The notes under the pieces are model-generated. The model saw only the letters and a list, made by a program, of their open reading frames with translations, was not told the origin of the DNA and made no database searches. Positions 9,301-16,869 of a DNA stretch of 34,441 nucleotides are shown here, one piece after another. The translations under genes and the position numbers were made by a program. Location of the stretch: positions 1 to 34,441 of the IMG/VR virus record IMGVR_UViG_3300046095_000113. One strand, given 5' to 3'. Each line of letters opens with the position of its first letter. The stretch's first letter is position 1. This stretch comes from a virus.

Positions 9301-11170
9301 CTTCGCCTGCGTTACGAATAGCATAACGAGGACCAGCAAGTGTAAAGAATGACCAATATCCAGTCATATTTTCTACCCAAGAACTATTAGCAGTACCCAT
9401 AATTCTATTAATAAGACCAGATCGCGCTGCTGCGCGGTCAATATCTACAATACGAGGCGTTGACATTACTGATGTGTAATCAGATGGAATTGCACCAATG
9501 TCCTGAAAGTCATCACCAAAGTTGGCTACAGAAAACTTAGCGTCATCTTTACCGATTGTGGTGTTAATAATCTTTTGTCCTGCTTCGGTAAGGTTAAGTC
9601 CACGAGATTCAGCAATAGTACCCCAGAGACCTTTAACCATTTCCTTGCGCTTGCCGATGTCATCTATTGCTTCAAATGTTTCACCGATCATACGTGAATC
9701 TTCTTTTGTCATTACCAGACGTGCAAGGCGATATACCTGATCTGAAGCATTACTTGCCATAACATCAAATTTGTCATCTTTGAACATCGGAGCAATATTA
9801 AACTTAGCTTTGAATCTATCTAGGCGAGTAGCAACAGTCGCTGATGAGAAGCGTAACTCTTGGCTTTCTTTAACCTTTTTGCCAATTAGAACGCCATCTT
9901 CAGAAAGAGATTTAACAATTCCATCGGTTGTAGATGGAGCGCCATAAATAGCATCCATAATTTTAGGTGCAGACTTATCAATATTGATTATTTTATCAGC
10001 GCCTGTAACAAAATTAATTCTAGCTTTGCGTTGTGCATCTAAGCGTGGAAGAATCACACGCTTGCGACCAACTGCGCCCTTGATTAACTCAGTTGCTTCT
10101 TTTGTATTTTCAAGAAAGGCACGTGTAGAGGTTGCATCTACAACATTATTTTTTTGTAATAGACTGATAACTGCTGGACCAAACTCTGGTCCTAGTACCT
10201 TTAATTCATTTCGTAAAGCAACTAGCTCTGAAGCCTTAGCACCTGGAGTTTTTTGTGCCTTTGTGTAGGCATCTAGAGTTGCTCCGTATCTATTCCAAAA
10301 ATTAGTTGCTGCGGGGTTTGCAAAATAGTCAGCAATCTTCTCACCCTTAGTAATTACATCAAGTGAATACTTGCCTATCACGTAAAGGCTACGTACCTTA
10401 GATGCTGCAACAAGTGGATCTGCAAATAAACGGTAAGCAGCATCCGTTACTCCAGATGTTATTCCGTACACTAAGCCATTTTTTTCTAATGACTCAGGAA
10501 GAATAAGGTTTGCATATTGACGGCCTGGGGAAAACCTTGCTTGATCTACTTCTAGTAAAGTATCGCTAAACAATTCACGAGCGCTGTCAATATCTGCAAC
10601 GTTAGGTATAACTTTGTTTCGCGGATCTGACAACATAATATACTTTTGTTGTTCAGGAGTGGCAGTTGCAAATAGTTTGCCTACATCTTCACCAGATTTG
10701 ATACGCATAGCAATATCTACAGCATCTTGACCGTACTTTAATTTTGCCTTTTCAATACGGTTCTCATTAAAAACCTTATCGCCACTATCACTTGCTTTAT
10801 CCCAAGCAAACCCAATTTCACCTTGTGATAATGGGATAGCAACTGCACGATATGCTCTTGTCATCGCATCGGATACTTCAATAGCACCCTTAAATGCAAG
10901 GGTTAATGGGTTGTAATTAGCAGCGTAATGCCAAGTACTGCCAAGCCAACCACGAGATGGCTTAGTAATTGGGTCTTCTTGCCCATACTTGTTAACAAGA
11001 TCTGTACGTTGGTCTGCTGGTAACGCAGCATACTTAGCCACTGCTACATCTTTAGGAAGATTAGACAGTTCTCTGTGTACAAAAAGTGATTTAACTAAAT
11101 CATCAACTTGCTTTTTAGACTGACCTTGTAAGTTTGCAGCAAGTGCTGCTGTTTTTAGATTATCAGCCAC
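6338..11170 (-). CDS. Giant virion protein, 1610 aa (probable internal or DNA-ejection protein)
   Basis: At 4.8 kb this is by far the longest gene. It is predominantly helical and lacks the monotonous coiled coil of a tape measure. Distinct stretches include WSFFTLAGPRYAIRNAGEDL in the middle and FGARNFSRFYRATEDFYRRL in the last third, which I associate with very large virion proteins of short-tailed actinophages. No lysozyme, protease or polymerase active site was found by eye. The start is GTG at 11170, directly after the TAA of the upstream gene, with AAGG upstream. It is probably packaged in the head and released at infection; this is inference from size and position. Confidence 0.7.
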   Translation of the reverse strand: MADNLKTAALAANLQGQSKKQVDDLVKSLFVHRELSNLPKDVAVAKYAALPADQRTDLVNKYGQEDPITKPSRGWLGSTWHYAANYNPLTLAFKGAIEVSDAMTRAYRAVAIPLSQGEIGFAWDKASDSGDKVFNENRIEKAKLKYGQDAVDIAMRIKSGEDVGKLFATATPEQQKYIMLSDPRNKVIPNVADIDSARELFSDTLLEVDQARFSPGRQYANLILPESLEKNGLVYGITSGVTDAAYRLFADPLVAASKVRSLYVIGKYSLDVITKGEKIADYFANPAATNFWNRYGATLDAYTKAQKTPGAKASELVALRNELKVLGPEFGPAVISLLQKNNVVDATSTRAFLENTKEATELIKGAVGRKRVILPRLDAQRKARINFVTGADKIINIDKSAPKIMDAIYGAPSTTDGIVKSLSEDGVLIGKKVKESQELRFSSATVATRLDRFKAKFNIAPMFKDDKFDVMASNASDQVYRLARLVMTKEDSRMIGETFEAIDDIGKRKEMVKGLWGTIAESRGLNLTEAGQKIINTTIGKDDAKFSVANFGDDFQDIGAIPSDYTSVMSTPRIVDIDRAAARSGLINRIMGTANSSWVENMTGYWSFFTLAGPRYAIRNAGEDLMVHLAIGGSPWGLAKSRYLSTRVNTALEGARTSTNIVDNQLGVFLRILNKKEAAKYEAEILAVDGNIANARKEIKLKADEIKVTTDPAIKASLASDIETLRATAGVSAVQQTRRIMATSLTSGRVNRLRERMGLKPMFEEEAEILAEHLIYGNLDNTLSLVSEGASNFATGGDMISRSVNFTRAHGVRSEALVINEPRAEKFGRARDDATYKARSLGAQDEAAMLTWLMRIRYYANDELGAIAIANLSNTAEGKAIAIQKIMDWINENPSFRKEAQLTARGIDEKQHAEIIYKRAAEIFEKRGATANSQKEINLDLLSKIRAQNDEGEFVISGQLSLDDLPTVADDIPSYVLGPALVPIAESGNITASLMTKNWGWLGLANARMSRQPMVFNEIITLRKQMKDSGLEAKYIESFVKTVDQADPKKVAKATLAAKRQFAELIEERAVSQVLQYVDNPLVRTQLAFGARNFSRFYRATEDFYRRLSRAVTYNPMAIRKAALTYDGIAHNGWIQEDDQGEKYFVYPGIEPIYRAVQAAMTAVGVPAEFKVPFPVQFGAQIKMLTPSLNQDSIIPTFSGPLSGVSIKVISNLVDVAGAPGAADNITQMALGKYAVDRPFVSAFLPAHVNRLLETMNSDERDGQYASAWRKAVTYLEAGGHGLQEKYDENKVLILPTIQEQEEYRQRVKNTTLNILGTRFVYGFFAPASPQVQLKADMANWIRDNGKANFKQAWNSLLDQYPGDFDSAMAKWVELFPNEIAFTVTESEKKTVAVIRYAEESGKFVEENKDLFTKYPQGAAFLIPHKSGFSWDAYQTMKNMGLKYNKNVSDYLRDVQTAADLQSYYSKKNEYEESLESKITDFERTAARREFTEWARVFKAGRPLLQEDLAEGGKKAIARVNAINDLRNMLNDKTVKARGPVQKSLKEMLDVYDDYKLQRSALDGLSGTTNLVSFMKDSAIIKLRELSKANENTMSAYNTLFASLLGDTNV

Positions 11171-11590
11171 TTAGTTACCTTGCGATAGGGCTGCTTGGTA
11201 TAGAACTGCAATTTCACCAGTAGGATCGTATGGAAGCATTGATGATAAAGTATCTGAAAGTTTTACAGTTGAACTTTGCATACCAAGTATGTTAGATCCA
11301 GGTCCTGGACCCATATCTATACCTGATGTAATAGGTTCATCTGGTCGTTGGGTTGGAGCACTAAAAGGAATTGCTTGTGGTTGCATACCACCGGCACCAC
11401 CAGTAGCTGAAAGCGGAGCGCCTGCTTGAATAGCGGCTGTCTCTACACCTTCGCCGTAACCGGCAGATGGAATATCTCTTTGTGGTTGACGCATATCGCC
11501 AGGACCGCCATCTGTACGTTGTGAAAACTTACCAGGACCAGAGAAAGTTGCTGGATTATTAGGCTTTTGATATCCGCCTTTACCTGCCAT
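11171..11590 (-). CDS. Gly/Pro-rich hypothetical protein, 139 aa
   Basis: The first ~95 residues are low-complexity Gly/Pro/Gln and probably unstructured (GGYQKPNNPATFSGPGKFSQ). The C-terminus (SSTVKLSDTLSSMLPYDPTG then EIAVLYQAALSQ) looks helical. The gene lies between a small membrane protein gene and the 1610-aa gene, touching both (its TAA directly precedes the GTG of the next gene). A linker or minor virion role is possible. Family not recognised. Confidence 0.6.
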   Translation of the reverse strand: MAGKGGYQKPNNPATFSGPGKFSQRTDGGPGDMRQPQRDIPSAGYGEGVETAAIQAGAPLSATGGAGGMQPQAIPFSAPTQRPDEPITSGIDMGPGPGSNILGMQSSTVKLSDTLSSMLPYDPTGEIAVLYQAALSQGN

Positions 11591-11784
11591 TATTCCTCCT
11601 TCATCATTTGTTCTAAATCTTCGTGCATCTCATCTATGCGAGATGCAAGTTCTGTTTCAAAGTTAGTGTGTTGATTTAATAGCCAGAGTAGTTCCTTAAA
11701 GAAACCTGCAACTGACATTGTTATATTAAAAAAGAATACTATTGATAACATTCCAAAATGAATAGGACGTACCGGAAGATTCAT
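11590..11784 (-). CDS. Small single-pass membrane protein, 64 aa
   Basis: A hydrophobic segment at residues ~10-30 (HFGMLSIVFFFNITMSVAGF) is followed by a charged amphipathic helix (LASRIDEMHEDLEQMMKEE). This is one membrane segment with a cytoplasmic or periplasmic helix, as in some holins and spanin-like proteins, but it lies among head genes rather than lysis genes. GGAGGG lies 5-6 nt before the ATG at 11784. A 9-bp hairpin encloses both the ribosome site and the start codon, so translation is probably controlled. The last residues overlap the next gene by one base. Confidence 0.6.
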   Translation of the reverse strand: MNLPVRPIHFGMLSIVFFFNITMSVAGFFKELLWLLNQHTNFETELASRIDEMHEDLEQMMKEE

Positions 11785-11801
11785 CTGTACCCTCCGGTAC
11801 G
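11768..11801 (-). promoter_or_regulatory. RNA hairpin enclosing the ribosome site and start of the membrane-protein gene
   Basis: CGTACCGGA (11793-11801 read on the minus strand) pairs perfectly with TCCGGTACG (11768-11776), leaving a 16-nt loop. The loop holds the start codon (11782-11784) and half of the GGAGGG ribosome site; the other half is in the stem. A 9-bp perfect stem around a start codon would be expected to reduce initiation unless opened by upstream ribosomes, a protein or temperature. Confidence 0.55.
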
Positions 11802-11816
11802 CGCTATTGAAAACAA

Positions 11817-11948
11817 TTAAGCCTTCTTTCCTTTGCGACCTGCTGGAGCGTATCCAAAACTTACATCACCACCTGCTGGCTTGGAGTGATCCATTTTGCC
11901 TTCGACTGCCTTACTTTCAGGTGCCGGTGCGTGTGATCCTTTATTCAT
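11817..11948 (-). CDS. Tiny basic Gly/Ala/Pro-rich protein, 43 aa
   Basis: This 43-residue protein begins MNKGSHAPAPESKAVEGK and ends SFGYAPAGRKGKKA. It is preceded by a near-perfect AGGAGGT ribosome site six bases before the ATG at 11948, so it is very probably expressed at a high level. It sits between the portal gene and the membrane-protein gene. No domain; the composition suggests a disordered basic peptide. Confidence 0.65.
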   Translation of the reverse strand: MNKGSHAPAPESKAVEGKMDHSKPAGGDVSFGYAPAGRKGKKA

Positions 11949-11962
11949 ATTCCACCTCCTAG

Positions 11963-13705
11963 TTATGCTGCGCCACCAATGGAGGCTAGTAGTTGTGCTA
12001 TATCGGGACGAGTTTGTGGGCCAGCAGCAGGGGTTGCACCTTGAGAGGGAGGAACCTGCGAGGCAGCGGTGGGAACCATACCTGCTGCTGGAACTTGCTC
12101 TGCTCCCATAGGCGGCATCTCTGGTGCTGGCGGTGGAGCAAATGCTTTTTCTACTACAGTTTCTAACTGTTGACCTTTTTGGCGGCCTGCAATAACTGCT
12201 GCAATACGAGTGATAGCCTCTGTAGGATCTTGTCCCGCTGCTGCCATCTGTGGAATAGATTGTGCATACTGTGCAACTGCTACTCGCAGTGAGTCACGCA
12301 TCTCTTCAATATCAATTCTTTGTTCTTCTTGGGTTACGTTCATATCAATTGGTAGTTCACGACGAGCATAGTCGCGGGAAACTAACTTATCGCTACGCAT
12401 TTGTAGTAATGCGATAACTGCGCGGTTAGGATCCATACCAGACATAATGCCGTAGCGAACATCAATAGCGTAATCCTTGTTGATGTCTCTTGATGGTATG
12501 TATTTTAAGATGTATGGAGTTCCATCATCAATACCACGAATAGTTTTTTGCATTGAACCAAAAACTACTTCATCTACTTCTAGGCAGAGTCCAAGCAATT
12601 CAGTAAACAACCGAGCGAATTGGGCTTGAGCAGATTTAATCTGCGTATCAAAGCCTTCTTGTAGCGCCTGGACTCCGCGACCTGTAACGACAGATGCGTT
12701 GATCTGCCCTGAACGTGTCTCTGGATAACGAGCGCCAAGACGAAGTTCGCGCTCAAGTACACCAGACTCAGCAAATACACCCTGCGGAAGTTCCAATGGA
12801 ACTCTACGGATTAACTGTGGGCTTGCTGAACGAAGAATAGCGTCAGGTCCAAGTGCCAACTCCTGCACATCTTGTGGGATAGCAATCGGTGCTTGAATAG
12901 ATTTTTCTGCTGCTTGAATTTGTAGGACTGCAAATCTAGCGCGAGCAAGTTGTACTGCTAGTACATCATCAAACTGTCCACGAGCCTCACCATCAATAGA
13001 GAAGCGTTGTGCCACACGAGCCATACATTTACCAAATTGGTTTGGTGTATTGGAAAGAACGGTATTGTTACGACTTGGAAGAAAGATCATATCCTGATCT
13101 TTGTCGTGGTAACGAACCATATCAATATAGGTTGCGCTTTGTCCGTACTGTTGGCGTGGAAGAATCTCTTTTGCAAATTCTGGATACATAGCAGCCAAAG
13201 TCTCAGGGTCCATCTGGACTACCTGAGTTAAAGATACGGTACGACCAAAGCGATCCATCTCTGGATAAACACCAAATGGATTAAGCAAACGGATCTTTGG
13301 TGTATTTGTTTCATAATCTACTTCAACAATACCAGGTAACATACCGTAGGTATTAAACCAATCAGCACCGGAGTACATTTGGATCTGTAGTTCTGAGGAA
13401 CTAGAGTAGTAGTTTACAATCCGAGTGCGGGTATCTGCACTCTTACGAGCAGCATCAGAGACCATATTAGATGCAGAACAGTTGAATGATGGCAAAGGTG
13501 CCATCGCTTCTGCTAGATCACGAGCAGCAACATCAATAAAGTTTGCGACTAAAGGTTTTGGATAATCCTCAGAAAACATCGCTGGATAGACTTTACCAAT
13601 ATCGCCTTGACGTACCGATAGTACATCCCGCATCCTTTGGTCACGAGCAGCGTAGCGCGATTGAAGACGCGATACCTTTGCTGCTACTTCTTTTGCTGTT
13701 AACAA
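11963..13705 (-). CDS. Portal protein, 580 aa
   Basis: The portal dodecamer forms the DNA entry channel at one capsid vertex. The length, the position two genes after terL, and the sequence layout fit a podovirus-type portal: an N-terminal helical region (KVSRLQSRYAARDQRMRDVL), then YPKPLVANFIDVAARDLAEA, a central RYPETRSGQINASVVTGRGV segment that looks like the stem/tunnel region, and a Pro/Ala/Gln-rich disordered C-terminus (PPPAPEMPPMGAEQVPAAG). The start appears to be TTG at 13705, with AAGGA six bases upstream and no better in-frame ATG nearby. Confidence 0.82.
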   Translation of the reverse strand: MLTAKEVAAKVSRLQSRYAARDQRMRDVLSVRQGDIGKVYPAMFSEDYPKPLVANFIDVAARDLAEAMAPLPSFNCSASNMVSDAARKSADTRTRIVNYYSSSSELQIQMYSGADWFNTYGMLPGIVEVDYETNTPKIRLLNPFGVYPEMDRFGRTVSLTQVVQMDPETLAAMYPEFAKEILPRQQYGQSATYIDMVRYHDKDQDMIFLPSRNNTVLSNTPNQFGKCMARVAQRFSIDGEARGQFDDVLAVQLARARFAVLQIQAAEKSIQAPIAIPQDVQELALGPDAILRSASPQLIRRVPLELPQGVFAESGVLERELRLGARYPETRSGQINASVVTGRGVQALQEGFDTQIKSAQAQFARLFTELLGLCLEVDEVVFGSMQKTIRGIDDGTPYILKYIPSRDINKDYAIDVRYGIMSGMDPNRAVIALLQMRSDKLVSRDYARRELPIDMNVTQEEQRIDIEEMRDSLRVAVAQYAQSIPQMAAAGQDPTEAITRIAAVIAGRQKGQQLETVVEKAFAPPPAPEMPPMGAEQVPAAGMVPTAASQVPPSQGATPAAGPQTRPDIAQLLASIGGAA

Positions 13706-13714
13706 ATTAGTTCC

Positions 13715-14368
13715 TTACTTAGATTTCTTTTTAAGAGGTGATGCTTGGCTTGCACCTGCAACAGCAGACACTAAAACTGTTGCACCAACAACCTTGCCTA
13801 CTCCTGGTTTTTTAGAAGACTTCATTGAGCCTTCACGCGCTCTAGCAGCCTCTGCTTTGGCATTAGCATAACGCATTGTATTAGAACCTTTAGTACGAAT
13901 ATTTGCTGTATTGCGTGTAACTTCTTTTTTTACAACACGGACAGTAGGTTTTTTAGTATTTACCTTAATTGATTTTTCGCCAGACCTGTTAATAAAAGGT
14001 TTAATTGCAAGTGTTTTGTCTTCTGTTTTAACAACTACATCACGCTTAGGTGAAGTTGCAGTTTTCTTTCCAGTTGCTGCTTTTGAATAAACCATTTTGC
14101 CAGAACCTTTGGCCTTATTTGCAGTCTGCAATACTTCCTTGCCAACTTTTTTTGCAGTTGCCTTAGCGGCTGCAATTCCTATTGCTTTGCCAACAGCAGC
14201 ACCTGGGATTGCTGATGATGCAACAAGAGCAAGATTACCTAAATTTCTTATATTTTCTTTTGAAGGTAAAACAACCTTCTTGTTAGGATTTGCGGCAGCA
14301 CGTTTTTTTTCTGCCTCTAAGGCTTTGCCGCGAGTAACGCGGTAATCTTCTTTTTTAGGTGCTGGCAT
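13715..14368 (-). CDS. Highly basic Lys/Ala-rich protein, 217 aa
   Basis: The protein is very rich in Lys, Ala, Val and Thr (for example KAIGIAAAKATAKKVGKEVL and KVNTKKPTVRVVKKEVTRN). Two hydrophobic Ala/Gly/Val stretches (~48-70 and ~188-205) could contact membrane or pack as helices. It is encoded between terL and the portal gene. The charge suggests DNA binding inside the head or a DNA-condensing virion protein. A small-terminase role cannot be excluded, but no such signature is visible and the gene order is not typical for it. Confidence 0.55.
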   Translation of the reverse strand: MPAPKKEDYRVTRGKALEAEKKRAAANPNKKVVLPSKENIRNLGNLALVASSAIPGAAVGKAIGIAAAKATAKKVGKEVLQTANKAKGSGKMVYSKAATGKKTATSPKRDVVVKTEDKTLAIKPFINRSGEKSIKVNTKKPTVRVVKKEVTRNTANIRTKGSNTMRYANAKAEAARAREGSMKSSKKPGVGKVVGATVLVSAVAGASQASPLKKKSK

Positions 14369-14381
14369 TGTTATTCCTTAG

Positions 14382-16250
14382 TTAGATGAATTGTTTTTTC
14401 TGATCTTGTTGTGCTTCTAGCAGGTCTTCTATATTTACTACTGCGCGTTTACTTAACTCTGCCCTAGACAAGAATGGGTTTTTCATATGGTGTACGTTGT
14501 TGTTACCATAATTGATAATTTCTCTTGCTCTGATCTCACAGAACCAAAGAGCCATCACCATATCTGTCTTACCTTTTGTGGTGGGCGACCAAGTAACTAA
14601 CTGCTCAATCATTGACTTAATGTTCTCAGTTTGATCGCTCGGTAGATGTATTAAGTTATCTCGATGGTGTTTACCATCTTCCTGCTTAGTGCCAAACAAA
14701 GTGGACATAGATGCCACACCAAAGCCGGAATCCCATTTGTTATTACCAGTATGGTGTTCTCTTAATCTCACACCACGATTAGCAAGATATTGTCTGATGC
14801 CTTCATCTTGAGTAAGGAAAGCCTGAAAGGCGTTCTTCTCAACTATCCACTCACTAGGGGCATAGGTAACAGTCCAGTCAAATATGATCTGACGAATCTG
14901 GGCCGGAGTAGGACGGGTAATTTTAATTGTGTCAACAATGTATCTCTTATATGTAGTGCGATCAATCGCATAACAGACAACTGCGGTATCTCCTACCATA
15001 GCAGGATCTAATCCACATACAGTTACAAAACCATTAGTAGACTTAGGATGACCAGGATGACCTGGTACTAACGGTCCAGACTTACGCATACCATCAATAG
15101 AACCACGCACAGATACCGGATCAAAGATTGCATCATCGGATATATCTTGTTGCTGGTAAACCAAAGCCCAAGTAGATGTATCCATTTGTTGGCGTTCATT
15201 CCACAGGTTCTGACCATTCCATCTAGGATATAGTCCAGTATCTGGGTGTTTATCTTCTTCAGTCTGTCCATCAAAAGGTACATCGGTATAAGGCCAAAGA
15301 GTTTCCCACTTAGTAGGGTCCTCATTTGTTTCTAATAACGCTGGCATAGCCAGGTAAGTCCAAGGAACTATTCCACCAGGGTAGCGATCTTCGTTGCGTA
15401 GTTCACGATACAGGTCAATAGCAGATACGCGGGTACCAACAATAATCAATTTACCGGTAGGGTTGAGACGGGATCTAACATCCTGGTTCAACCACTTGAT
15501 CTGGCGTTCAAAGTCATTGGCATTAGATAAAGTAACTGCGTCATCTACTATAATCATATCTGCACGTTTACCGTAGATCTGACCGCCAATACCAACGGCT
15601 TCTATATTGGGATCCTTCTCAGAGGATTCCCGTAGTTCATCACCAAAGGTGACGCGAGTTGCCTGCCAAGAGGCACTCTTAGTGTTAAACCCTACGCCAG
15701 CAGCGTAGGCTGTCTGTAATTCTTCATACATTGGATGTGTGAGCCGATTTTTGATGGCGTAGAGAAAGTCAGCAGCCAGACGCTGAGTCTGGGATACTAT
15801 AAGTATTCTAAAGTTTGGGTTCTGGCAAAGCATCCAGGTTACATAGTCCACAGTGATAGTCATAGACTTCGCGTGGTTTGGTGGGATGTTTAATAAGATA
15901 CGACTGGGTTGGCCCTTTTCGTATTTCATAGATGGGTGGAGCCAAGATGGCTCACGTCCCTGGATCACATCTATTAAGTTCTTCTGGTGTGGAAAAGTCT
16001 GGGAGTGCAAGAAGCGCTCCCTGAAAGATATGAAGTCTAGGTCCATTACATCTGTAGATGCAAAGACCTTATCTCGTAGTCCTAGCCTGGTGCGATCGGC
16101 TTTGTCTGCAAATGCCCTATCGGTGCGCCGGTAGTATTCGTATGACTTAATAGATTTGCCCGCAGATTTGCAAGCCTCTTCTACTGTCATACCTTCTGCC
16201 ACGCAAGTTAAAATAATTCGCTTGGCTATGTCGGCTGTATTTTCAGCCAT
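14382..16250 (-). CDS. terL: Terminase large subunit (packaging ATPase and nuclease), 622 aa
   Basis: The motor pumps DNA into the prohead and cuts it. Residues ~1-45 look like a helix-turn-helix segment (MTVEEACKSAGKSIKSYEYY). The ATPase domain has a Walker A-like IPPNHAKSM (122-130), a coupling-region SQTQRLAADFL, and Walker B MIIVDDA (232-238). The nuclease domain begins around VCGLDPAM with the first acidic residue D415, and later has KTDMVMALWF (~575-584) with another candidate metal ligand. The length is normal. AAGGAG precedes the ATG at 16250, and two DnaA-box sequences abut that ribosome site. It is the first gene of the late unit. Confidence 0.93.
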   Translation of the reverse strand: MAENTADIAKRIILTCVAEGMTVEEACKSAGKSIKSYEYYRRTDRAFADKADRTRLGLRDKVFASTDVMDLDFISFRERFLHSQTFPHQKNLIDVIQGREPSWLHPSMKYEKGQPSRILLNIPPNHAKSMTITVDYVTWMLCQNPNFRILIVSQTQRLAADFLYAIKNRLTHPMYEELQTAYAAGVGFNTKSASWQATRVTFGDELRESSEKDPNIEAVGIGGQIYGKRADMIIVDDAVTLSNANDFERQIKWLNQDVRSRLNPTGKLIIVGTRVSAIDLYRELRNEDRYPGGIVPWTYLAMPALLETNEDPTKWETLWPYTDVPFDGQTEEDKHPDTGLYPRWNGQNLWNERQQMDTSTWALVYQQQDISDDAIFDPVSVRGSIDGMRKSGPLVPGHPGHPKSTNGFVTVCGLDPAMVGDTAVVCYAIDRTTYKRYIVDTIKITRPTPAQIRQIIFDWTVTYAPSEWIVEKNAFQAFLTQDEGIRQYLANRGVRLREHHTGNNKWDSGFGVASMSTLFGTKQEDGKHHRDNLIHLPSDQTENIKSMIEQLVTWSPTTKGKTDMVMALWFCEIRAREIINYGNNNVHHMKNPFLSRAELSKRAVVNIEDLLEAQQDQKKQFI

Positions 16251-16259
16251 TAGTCTCCT

Positions 16260-16280
16260 TGTGGATAAACCTGTGGATAA
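16260..16280 (-). promoter_or_regulatory. Two perfect tandem DnaA boxes
   Basis: Two copies of the consensus DnaA box TTATCCACA lie in the same orientation on the minus strand (16260-16268 and 16272-16280), with 3 bp between them. The left one touches the AAGGAG ribosome site of terL. Bound host DnaA could open DNA here for replication or repress or time terL transcription. Tandem perfect boxes at such close spacing are unlikely by chance. Confidence 0.7.
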
Positions 16281-16356
16281 CCGGCTGCAATTAGTTTTGC
16301 ACCAGAGGGAAAATGGCTACAGAGGGATCATTGGAAAAATGATATAACTATCCGCA

Positions 16357-16377
16357 CTAAAAAACGCCGGAGGCGTT
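16357..16377 (-). terminator. Rho-independent terminator, minus strand, upstream of terL
   Basis: The hairpin AACGCC-TCC-GGCGTT on the minus strand is followed directly by a T-run (plus-strand A59-A64 of the 16300 block). It would stop minus-strand transcripts arriving from the cassette side before terL, which implies that terL has its own promoter between here and 16250, or that this is an attenuator in a longer leader. Confidence 0.6.
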
Positions 16378-16390
16378 ATTAGGGGTTATT

Positions 16391-16429
16391 ACCTCCTACG
16401 CCATAGGGGCTACGGAGGTTACACCGTAG
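16391..16429. repeat. Overlapping, mutually exclusive inverted repeats
   Basis: ACCTCC (16391-16396) can pair with GGAGGT (16414-16419), while CTACGG (16410-16415) can pair with CCGTAG (16424-16429). The two pairings share bases 16414-16415 and cannot form fully at once, the arrangement seen in attenuators and switches. No leader peptide or ligand-binding fold was recognised. Confidence 0.4.
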
Positions 16430-16441
16430 TAGCCTTAATCG

Positions 16442-16485
16442 GGGGCTACAGCCCCAATCGTTACACTCCTGGGGCGTTCCGCCCC
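16442..16485. repeat. Two GC-rich hairpins
   Basis: GGGGC/GCCCC with loop TACA (16442-16455) is followed by GGGGCG/CGCCCC with loop TTC (16471-16485). Together with their neighbours they make a dense row of stem-loops between 16363 and 16528, compatible with a structured RNA or with protein-binding sites in an origin. Confidence 0.5.
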
Positions 16486-16499
16486 CTACTTATACTAAG

Positions 16500-16528
16500 G
16501 CGGGAAAAATACCCTATTTCCCGCTTTT
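16500..16528 (+). terminator. Hairpin with short T-run, plus strand
   Basis: GCGGGAAA and TTTCCCGC form a perfect 8-bp stem with a 9-nt loop, followed by TTTT on the plus strand. It resembles a rho-independent terminator for plus-strand RNA, but no plus-strand gene lies to its left. It may instead end a short non-coding RNA made from this region or insulate the cassette. Confidence 0.45.
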
Positions 16529-16805
16529 GGAAAATATATCTTTAGAATGTGATGTAACTCACTATCTAAATACGGACATAGTAGTACATACAGCCCCCCT
16601 ATTTAGTGTAGATATTTATTTGGGGAGTACCGCACAGGGCTACGCACAATTCAACAACAAGGGGTCGTTGACGCGACGCGGGGCGGGTATTTTTTGGCGG
16701 TAATGCGGGGCGATACGGGACAACGCGGGGAGGTTCGGTGGCGTTCGGTAAGAATAAGGAGCGGGGCGGACTACTACACCGGCAGGCTCCCCGTTAAGTA
16801 ATAAG

Positions 16806-16816
16806 TATCTGGCAAG
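16806..16816 (+). repeat. 11-bp repeat TATCTGGCAAG, copy 1
   Basis: TATCTGGCAAG occurs here, inverted at 16876-16886 and again directly at 17364-17374. The first two copies form a perfect 11-bp inverted repeat 59 bp apart, upstream of and inside the cassette promoter, which suggests paired operators that could be bridged by one regulator. Confidence 0.55.
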
Positions 16817-16869
16817 GCTCCGGCCTAAGTAATAAGCAACGGGGCGCAGATATTGACCCGCTCAGGTAG

